A DNA stretch of 18,508 nt from the NCBI GenBank assembly GCA_036521995.1, contig DATDGR010000222.1:1-18508 (forward strand), written 5' to 3'. This DNA comes from Gp13-AA77 sp036521995 (GTDB lineage Bacteria; Acidobacteriota; Terriglobia; UBA7540). This document shows, one piece after another, positions 13,209 through 18,508 of this stretch (position 1 is its first letter; each line of letters opens with the position of its first letter). The notes below the pieces were generated by a model. That model was not told the origin of the DNA. It saw only the letters and a program-made list of their open reading frames with translations, and searched no databases. The translations under genes and the position numbers were made by a program.

Positions 13209-15793
13209 TGCCGCTTCAGTCGCCCAACCTGGACGACAGAAACTTCGACCAGCTTTTGCAAGAGGCTACTGAGAGGATCAGGCGGTCTTGTCCTGAGTGG
13301 ACCGACCTCACTCCCGGCGACCCGGGCATGGCTCTCGTGGAAGTCTTTGCCTTCCTCACGGAGACGATGATCTATCGTTTGAACCGTCTGCCGGAGAAGG
13401 CGTACATCGAGTTCCTTCGCCTTATTGGCGTGAAGCTCCAGCCGCCTTCAGCAGCGACCGTTAGCCTGTTGTTCAGCCTGAGCCGCGCTTCCGATAAGCC
13501 GGTCGAGATTCCTCGCGGCACGCGAGTGACGGTTTCGCGGTCCACCAGTGGGACGGAGCCGCCGGTCTTTGTCACGGCGAGGGCGGGCGTGATCGAGCCT
13601 GGCAAGACGGAGGTCGAGATTCTGGCGCACCATTGTGACCCCGTTGAGGGGGAACTGGCCGGGAAGGGAACCGGCCTCCCAGGGCAATGGGTGACAGCGC
13701 GCCGGCCGCCCATCATCGCACCCACCGGGGAGGAGTTAGACCTTGTTGTGGGAGTCGAGGCGACGCCTTCCGAGCTGGAGGAGCGAGCACCGGCCTTGCG
13801 CTTTCAGGGCAAGGCCTACCGCGTCTGGCGTGAAGTGGAAAACTTCACAAATCTGGGGGACGATCGGTTCGTTTACATTGCCGATCGAATGATGGGCACC
13901 ATCACCTTTGCTCCGGAGGCGCGGATGTTGGGTGAGGACGGCCACCTGGACGATGCGCCGCGTCCTCTCGGAGCCTTCCCTCCCGCCGGGCGGGAAATTC
14001 GCCTGTGGTACCGCCGGGGAGGCGGGCCGTACAAGGCGGATGCAAATACCTTGACGGTGCTCAAGGATCCCATTCCCGGTGTGCTGGTGACAAATTCGAA
14101 GCCGGCGACGGGCGGGCGGGCCGCGGAGACCCTCGAGAACGCGTTGGGCCGTGGCCCCCAGGATCTCCATTCGCTCCGGCGCGCCGTCACGGCGCGCGAT
14201 TTTGAGCTCGTGGCGCTGCGCAGCTCGGGGGCCGTCGCACGCGCGCGGGCGCTCACCAAGGCAGGACTGTGGAAACACGCGCAGCCCGGCACTGTCGAAG
14301 TGCTGCTCGTCCCCCAGCTCCCCGAAGACGAACGGGGGGGTGGTCAAGTCACAGCCAACAGGCTTCACGAGCACGACACCGACGTGGCTCGGCAGCAGAT
14401 CCAGTCGGCACTCGAAGAGAGGCGCCCGCTCGGCACCACCTGCGAGGTCAATTGGGCGCGATACAAAACGGTAAAAGTGCAAGCCAGGTTTGTGGCTCAC
14501 CCGGAGGAAGATGCCGCTGCCGTGAAGGCCCGGATCCTCGAGGATCTTCATCGAACCGTAAACCCGTTGCCAACCGACACGCATCCGGGCTGGCGGTTCG
14601 GACAAGCCTTGCGCGTTTCCCACGTTTTTGATATCGCGCTGTCGGAGCCCGGCGTAAGCTACGTGGACCGCGTCAAGTTCGTGGTGGACGAGGTTCCGCA
14701 GAACGAAATCCATTGCTTGGCGGGAGACGCTTTCCAGCCGCATACATGGTACGCGGGCAGCGGTTCGATGCTATTTCGCTCCGTTGACGATGGCGATGGC
14801 TGGGAGCCTGTGGGTCGTTTCCCTGAGGAAGATGTGAAAGTTGTCCGCCAGCACCCTGACCGGGCCGGTTTGCTTGCCGTCTGCACTAGCCTCACAGGAG
14901 CTAATGAGGGTTCCCGCGTCCACATCTCTCAGGACTGCGGTGAAACGTGGGAGCCAGTACCGCGCGAAACAGCCTTTAGCATCCAGGACGCCACCTGGGT
15001 TATCCGCGAAGGCAACCCGGTCCTGTTACTTGCGACGGCCGTTGGGCTCTACGAGGTGGGTATGCAGCCCGAGAGCTCACCCGTTCAGGTTTTTGTGCAT
15101 GCGAAGGATTCCAACGGATTCTACGCGGTTGCGGCCTCCCCCAACCAGGCAGGAGGGATGAGCGTGGCAGTGTCTGCCCGCGCCACAGGAGGCGTTTTTC
15201 TTTCGAACGCCGGGGGAAAGGCGAACACCTTTCGAAACATTGGGCTGGCGGGTGAGGACGTTCGCGTTCTTGCCGTGCAGCAGGAGGGGCCGGTCTACTT
15301 CCTCTGGGCGGGCGCGATGGCGGATGCCGGCGATCCGGGAAAGGGCTGCTTCACTTGGAATCTGTTGGGAGATGCCGACCCGCCAGAAGGCTGGCAGGCG
15401 TTCGGTAAGAACTGGACCGGCGGAAGCTGTCAAGACATCGCTTTTCAAGGAGCCAGGATTGTGGCGGCGTCGCATCACGCGGGAGTGCTGCAACTCGCCG
15501 CCCGCCGGGATGATGCCCGGTGGGAGGCGCCCTCTCTTGGATGTGGGCTGCCGCTTCGCGAAAAGGAGCACCTGTTCTACCCGGTTGAAGTGGTGGCGGC
15601 CGATCGTGAGGGGAGGCTCATCCTGGCGGGCGGCTCGAGTGGAATCTACCGCAGCAAGGATGAAGGGGTGTCTTACCTCACCTGCTCAAGCAATGTGTTC
15701 ACAGACAGAGTGACTTTGCCGCCCACCTGGCTTTTTTGTTCCGGCGCGCACGAAATCGAAGTGGTGAGTGAAGATGAAGCAGAACGAGATTAA
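13208..15793 (+). CDS. cis11: gp6/J-like baseplate wedge protein with embedded BNR-type beta-propeller
   Basis: An 861-residue putative baseplate assembly protein (Afp11/gp6/J group). Residues ~1-495 are wedge sequence: LDDRNFDQLLQEATERI, DLTPGDPGMALVEVFAFLTE, MIYRLNRLPEKAYIEFLRLI, IPRGTRVTV, a mid-part with LRRAVTARDFELVAL, and RILEDLHRTVNPLP before GWRFGQALRVSHVF. Residues ~500-828 are different: glycosidase/photosystem-type propeller repeats with Asp-box-like motifs SVDDGDGWEP (525), SQDCGETWEP (574) and SKDEGVSYLT (816). The last ~25 residues (TLPPTWLFCSGAHEIEVV) again look like the ending of ordinary wedge proteins, so the propeller seems inserted near the C terminus and not simply appended. 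Ordinary family members are often shorter. The propeller would project from the baseplate and might bind glycans or a fibre; that is inference. Confidence 0.94.
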   Translation: MPLQSPNLDDRNFDQLLQEATERIRRSCPEWTDLTPGDPGMALVEVFAFLTETMIYRLNRLPEKAYIEFLRLIGVKLQPPSAATVSLLFSLSRASDKPVEIPRGTRVTVSRSTSGTEPPVFVTARAGVIEPGKTEVEILAHHCDPVEGELAGKGTGLPGQWVTARRPPIIAPTGEELDLVVGVEATPSELEERAPALRFQGKAYRVWREVENFTNLGDDRFVYIADRMMGTITFAPEARMLGEDGHLDDAPRPLGAFPPAGREIRLWYRRGGGPYKADANTLTVLKDPIPGVLVTNSKPATGGRAAETLENALGRGPQDLHSLRRAVTARDFELVALRSSGAVARARALTKAGLWKHAQPGTVEVLLVPQLPEDERGGGQVTANRLHEHDTDVARQQIQSALEERRPLGTTCEVNWARYKTVKVQARFVAHPEEDAAAVKARILEDLHRTVNPLPTDTHPGWRFGQALRVSHVFDIALSEPGVSYVDRVKFVVDEVPQNEIHCLAGDAFQPHTWYAGSGSMLFRSVDDGDGWEPVGRFPEEDVKVVRQHPDRAGLLAVCTSLTGANEGSRVHISQDCGETWEPVPRETAFSIQDATWVIREGNPVLLLATAVGLYEVGMQPESSPVQVFVHAKDSNGFYAVAASPNQAGGMSVAVSARATGGVFLSNAGGKANTFRNIGLAGEDVRVLAVQQEGPVYFLWAGAMADAGDPGKGCFTWNLLGDADPPEGWQAFGKNWTGGSCQDIAFQGARIVAASHHAGVLQLAARRDDARWEAPSLGCGLPLREKEHLFYPVEVVAADREGRLILAGGSSGIYRSKDEGVSYLTCSSNVFTDRVTLPPTWLFCSGAHEIEVVSEDEAERD

Positions 15794-16364
15794 GCATTTG
15801 CTGCCCGGCATTTTCCGGCGCACGCTGCGCGAGGGTAACCCTCTTTCGGCCATCGTGGAGATCATGGAGGCGCTGCACGCTCCCTCGGAGGAAAAGCTGC
15901 GTGGACTGGACGCGAACTTTGATCCCCGCCGGGCTCCGGACGCCTTTGTTCCGTTTCTGGCGCGATGGGTTGACCTGGACCGGCTCTTTGAGAGGCCGCT
16001 TGAAGCAACGCAGCCACGCCGATCGACGCCTCGAATGCTCCCCAGCGGCCTGGGTCGCCTGCGCGAATTGGTCGCGAGTGCGGCTTACGTCTCGCAATGG
16101 AGAGGCACCTCCAAGGGCCTGCTCTTGTTGTTGGAAACCGCGACCGGAATGAGTGGTTTCGAAATCGAGGAGCGGGTCCCAGGGCCTGGGGGAAGACCGC
16201 GGCCCTTTCACTTCCAACTGCGCGTCCCTCTGGAGGCGGCGTCTTGCCGCTCCTTGATCGAAAGAATCGTGGAGTCGGAGAAGCCTGCGTATGTGACTTG
16301 CGAAATCGAGTTCGGAGGCAAAGAGTCCCGACCCGCGAAAGGTCGAGGCACAGGTCCTGCTTGA
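15774..16364 (+). CDS. cis12: Phage tail protein I-like baseplate protein (Cis12-like)
   Basis: A 196-residue member of the phage tail protein I group (TIGR02242-like, Afp12 region), the baseplate wedge partner of the gp6-like protein that usually anchors fibres. Seen: LLPGIFRRTLR at the start, a helical part with ALHAPSEEKLRGLDANFDPR, the core PDAFVPFLARWVDLD, and YVSQWRGTSKGLLLLLETAT, where RGT plus GL is the family hallmark. A beta-rich end follows with HFQLRVPL and EKPAYVTCEIEF. I prefer the ATG at 15774 (GGTGA 6 nt upstream) over the in-frame GTG at 15768. It overlaps the end of the previous gene by 20 nt, so translation is likely coupled. The protein is shorter than Afp12, which carries additional domains. 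Fibre or tape-measure genes are not found directly after it. Confidence 0.9.
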   Translation: MKQNEIKHLLPGIFRRTLREGNPLSAIVEIMEALHAPSEEKLRGLDANFDPRRAPDAFVPFLARWVDLDRLFERPLEATQPRRSTPRMLPSGLGRLRELVASAAYVSQWRGTSKGLLLLLETATGMSGFEIEERVPGPGGRPRPFHFQLRVPLEAASCRSLIERIVESEKPAYVTCEIEFGGKESRPAKGRGTGPA

Positions 16365-16382
16365 CCGCGGAAGGGAACCCTG

Positions 16383-16628
16383 ATGTACTATGAAGTATAT
16401 GTGATATCAGGTACGGAAAGCCGGGGTCTGACAAACAAACCTGGGATGTACCTTAGAATCAACCTGATACGAAATCGGCCGTTGAACTTACCGGTCAATG
16501 AGATCCGCAGATCCAAGCTGGCACCTCAGAAATCTCGTAAACCGAATTGGTACGAGTGGTCCAGGCCAGCGCATTTATTGATAAAACGTTTTATACACTC
16601 GAAGACTGGACGGGACGGAGCGTCGTGA
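16383..16628 (+). CDS. Possible small basic protein, doubtful
   Basis: An 81-codon frame beginning MYYEVYVISG with AGGGA a few bases before the ATG. It is rich in Arg, Lys and Asn, has no recognisable domain, and its codon use is more AT-rich than the operon genes on both sides. It fills most of the only real gap in the operon. It could be a small gene, a decayed remnant or chance; I favour chance or remnant. Confidence 0.25.
   Translation: MYYEVYVISGTESRGLTNKPGMYLRINLIRNRPLNLPVNEIRRSKLAPQKSRKPNWYEWSRPAHLLIKRFIHSKTGRDGAS
16581..16594. promoter_or_regulatory. 14-bp perfect palindrome upstream of the Ig/PASTA gene
   Basis: ATAAAACGTTTTAT is exactly self-complementary and lies about 45 nt before the ATG at 16639, in the most AT-rich part of the operon. 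A TATACA (16592-16597) overlaps its right edge and could be a -10 box, although no -35 box is clear. It is a candidate operator for separate control of the following gene. Confidence 0.3.
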
Positions 16629-16638
16629 AAGGGGAGTG

Positions 16639-18036
16639 ATGGCGAGCGTCTTCAACATTACGACAGCTTCGAATACGGTGCATCTCGACGCCCGGGGGCA
16701 GGGAGAGATCGCATTTACCGTCTCAAACACCAGCCGGCGGCATCTGCGCGGTCGCGCCAAACTCGTTCCGCAAGACCCGGCCCAAAAAGGCTGGCTGACA
16801 GTGGTCGGTGAACCCGAGCGCGATTTGCCGTCCGGCGGAGTACAACAGTTTACCGTCCAGGTGTCGGTGCCAGCGGCCAGCAAGGAGGGTAAGTACGTTT
16901 TCCGCCTGGATGCGGTTTCGGTTCAGAACCCCGACGAGGACTACACTCAAGGCCCTGCGGTGGCTTTCACGGTGTCGAAACAAGAAGAACATAAGCCTTT
17001 CCCATGGTTGATAATTGCTGTCGCGGCGGTGGTGCTGGTGATCGGAGGCGTGACCGCCTACTTCCTCCCTGGCAGAAAGGTGCGAGTGCCCAATGTCGTG
17101 GGCTCTGACATCGCGGCGGCAAATGGCACGCTTCAGAAGGCAGGATTCCGCGGCGAGGAAGCCTCCAGAGTCACTTCCGAGGGAAAAGCACAAGACACTG
17201 TCTTAAGTCAGTCTCCGGGCTCTGGAGATCGGGTGAAGTCAGGTTCAACGGTTCAACTCACGGTGGCCGACGCCGGTACCGCGGTGCCCAACGTCTTGGG
17301 CTTTGCCCTCGACGGAGCGGTCAACGCGCTTCAGGGCGCGAAACTGCAAGTCAAGGCGGTAACCAGATCCGCCTCCGACAAGCCACCAGGCACCATTCTA
17401 GACCAGGATCCGCAGCCTGGGGGCTTGGTGAAGTTGGGCACGACGGTTTCGATCGGCGTCAACGAGCTTGTCAAAGTACCGCAAGTTGTGGGAATGAACG
17501 TGGAGGAAGCGAAGAGTGCCTTGGTGAGCGCTAACCTGACGGTCGGACAACTGAGGACTCACCTGACAGACGAAGGTGTGACAGGCACAGTGCTCAGTCA
17601 GAATCCCGCACAGGGGAGCATGGCGGAGATTGGCGCCGCGATCCAGCTTGAGACGGCGCAGGTCCGGCCGAAACCGATCGGCTGCGACGGGGTACCTGGA
17701 TCGGGTAAAGTTGTGGACAACTGCGGAGTGTGCGGCGGTAACAACGCCTGCTTGCGGCCGTGTCCCGCGCAGACTGTATCTCTCGGCAACGACTATGTCT
17801 CTATTTTCCTTGATCTCCCGCAGACTGACGTCGGCGAAACACTCAGTTGGTCGGACGCCGGCGTGTACACCTATCACTTCCCGCGCTGCTACCGGGTTGC
17901 GATTTCCGGCCTGCGATATTCGTGCAACAGAACCCCCAATGGCGGAACGTGGGTTGAAACCGGGAATGTGACGCGGGACGCCAACTGCTTTAACACCGGG
18001 AACTCGAACCAGCCATACCTGCGCGTTCAGAGGTAG
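16639..18036 (+). CDS. Membrane protein: Ig-like domain, one membrane helix, three PASTA domains, CGVCGG cysteine segment
   Basis: A 465-residue protein after the baseplate genes. The ATG at 16639 is chosen because the paralogue downstream starts at the same MASVFNIT; an in-frame GTG lies one codon earlier. Residues ~1-112 are a beta-sandwich-like domain (GEIAFTVSNTS, FTVQVSVPA, YVFRLDAVSVQNPDEDY). Residues ~123-143 are one membrane helix (LIIAVAAVVLVIGG). Three PASTA domains follow: RVPNVVGSDIAAANGTLQKA (~148-210), VPNVLGFALDGAVNALQGA (~215-276) and VPQVVGMNVEEAKSALVSA (~279-340). A cysteine segment (~349-376) carries DNCGVCGGNNAC, like the CGVCGG part of ADAMTS cysteine-rich regions, before a Cys/Asn-rich end of ~90 residues. 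There is no signal peptide. As in PknB kinases, the N-terminal domain would be cytoplasmic and the PASTA part outside. Docking of the particle to the envelope is inference. Confidence 0.9.
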   Translation: MASVFNITTASNTVHLDARGQGEIAFTVSNTSRRHLRGRAKLVPQDPAQKGWLTVVGEPERDLPSGGVQQFTVQVSVPAASKEGKYVFRLDAVSVQNPDEDYTQGPAVAFTVSKQEEHKPFPWLIIAVAAVVLVIGGVTAYFLPGRKVRVPNVVGSDIAAANGTLQKAGFRGEEASRVTSEGKAQDTVLSQSPGSGDRVKSGSTVQLTVADAGTAVPNVLGFALDGAVNALQGAKLQVKAVTRSASDKPPGTILDQDPQPGGLVKLGTTVSIGVNELVKVPQVVGMNVEEAKSALVSANLTVGQLRTHLTDEGVTGTVLSQNPAQGSMAEIGAAIQLETAQVRPKPIGCDGVPGSGKVVDNCGVCGGNNACLRPCPAQTVSLGNDYVSIFLDLPQTDVGETLSWSDAGVYTYHFPRCYRVAISGLRYSCNRTPNGGTWVETGNVTRDANCFNTGNSNQPYLRVQR

Positions 18037-18079
18037 GCTCGCCCGCACATCTTACGATCCGGACTCAGAGGAGGAAGAA

Positions 18080-18508
18080 ATGGCAAGCGTATTCAATATC
18101 ACAACCGCTTCGAGTACGGTCCAACTCGACGCTCGGGGACACGGGGAGATCGCATTCACGGTGTCAAACACCAGCGGCCGTCATCTGCGCGGACGCGCCA
18201 AACTGGTTCCGCACGACCCTGGTCAGAGGGACTGGCTGATGGTTGCGGGCGAACCGGAGCGTGATTTCCCGGTCAACGGCGCGCAGCAGGTCACGGTGCA
18301 GGTAGCCGTGCCGGTTGGAAGCAAGGAGGGCAGATACACCTTCCGGTTGGACGGGGTGTCGGTACAGAACCCTGACGAGGACTACACTCAGGGACCGACC
18401 GTGGCGTTCGCCGTGGCCGAGCAGGAAGTGCCGAGACGCTTCCCGTGGTGGATCGCGGCTTCGGTGCTTGATCGCCTGGAAGCTCCCGATCGCCCGGCCG
18501 AACTGCTG
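18080..18508 (+). CDS. Paralogue of the Ig-like membrane protein, cut by window end
   Basis: The first 143 codons of a tandem copy of the preceding gene, 43 nt after its stop. GAGGAGGAA directly before the ATG at 18080 is a strong ribosome binding site. Over residues 1-124 the Ig-like domain is about three-quarters identical to the first copy, with identical blocks such as GEIAFTVSNTS, RHLRGRAKLVP and SVQNPDEDYTQGP. Divergence starts exactly where the membrane helix should begin. After FPWWIAASVL the frame reads DRLEAPDRPAELL, which is polar, while the +1 frame reads CLIAWKLPIA, which is hydrophobic. Either this copy lost the helix, or there is a frameshift or sequence error near the end of the window. 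What lies beyond is unknown. Confidence 0.82.
   Translation, partial: MASVFNITTASSTVQLDARGHGEIAFTVSNTSGRHLRGRAKLVPHDPGQRDWLMVAGEPERDFPVNGAQQVTVQVAVPVGSKEGRYTFRLDGVSVQNPDEDYTQGPTVAFAVAEQEVPRRFPWWIAASVLDRLEAPDRPAELL

Noticed and set aside
13736..14743. Minus-strand frame of 335 codons inside the gp6/J-like gene
   Set aside because: Antisense shadow without domain or ribosome binding site; the plus-strand gene is continuous.
6622..18508. Prophage tail region
   Set aside because: No head, packaging, integrase or lysis genes are seen, and the DUF4255 terminator, PAAR-like tip and LysM hub order fits eCIS loci better.
6622..18508. Toxin or effector gene
   Set aside because: No protein in the window shows a recognisable toxin domain; the Ig/PASTA proteins have a membrane helix and no catalytic motif.

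Overview
The window is a GC-rich bacterial fragment. Its gene set suggests Acidobacteriota or a similar soil lineage: a secreted lactonase-type propeller, a large exported sedolisin (S53) protease with glycine/threonine-rich repeats, and a compact contractile injection locus. This assignment is inferred from gene content and was not tested. Both edges cut through genes.

Left part (1-6294): the C-terminal three quarters of glutamine-fructose-6-phosphate aminotransferase (glmS, + strand) runs in from outside. It converges on a minus-strand pair: an exported 7-bladed lactonase-family propeller and, upstream of it, an exported S53 peptidase. The peptidase has a good sigma70-like promoter about 280 nt before its start, a long leader, and a perfect 13-bp hairpin just after its stop codon. 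A further minus-strand gene encodes a small membrane-anchored protein of unknown function and is divergent from what follows.

Right part (6622-18508, all + strand): an extracellular-type contractile injection system (eCIS/Afp/PVC-like) operon. The order is tail terminator (Cis16-like, with an extra carboxypeptidase-regulatory-like domain), sheath (Cis2), inner tube (Cis1), a 362-aa probably disordered protein with repeated W-x-[E/Q]-L motifs, LysM baseplate hub (Cis7), VgrG-like spike (Cis8), PAAR-like tip (Cis10), gp25-like wedge (Cis9), gp6/J-like wedge with an embedded BNR-type propeller (Cis11), and tail protein I (Cis12). Sheath and tube have strong ribosome binding sites of their own. 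From the Cis7 gene to the Cis12 gene all genes overlap or abut, so translation is probably coupled. After a short AT-richer gap come two paralogous genes. The first is complete and encodes an Ig-like domain, one membrane helix, three PASTA domains and a cysteine motif like the CGVCGG segment of ADAMTS proteins. The second is cut by the window end.

Together the operon encodes a minimal contractile particle with one sheath and one tube gene. Tape measure, AAA+ ATPase, tail fibre and any cargo are not in the window and may lie further right. The most unusual parts are the membrane-spanning Ig/PASTA proteins, which could dock the particle to the cell's own envelope, the propeller-bearing baseplate wedge, and the W-motif protein.
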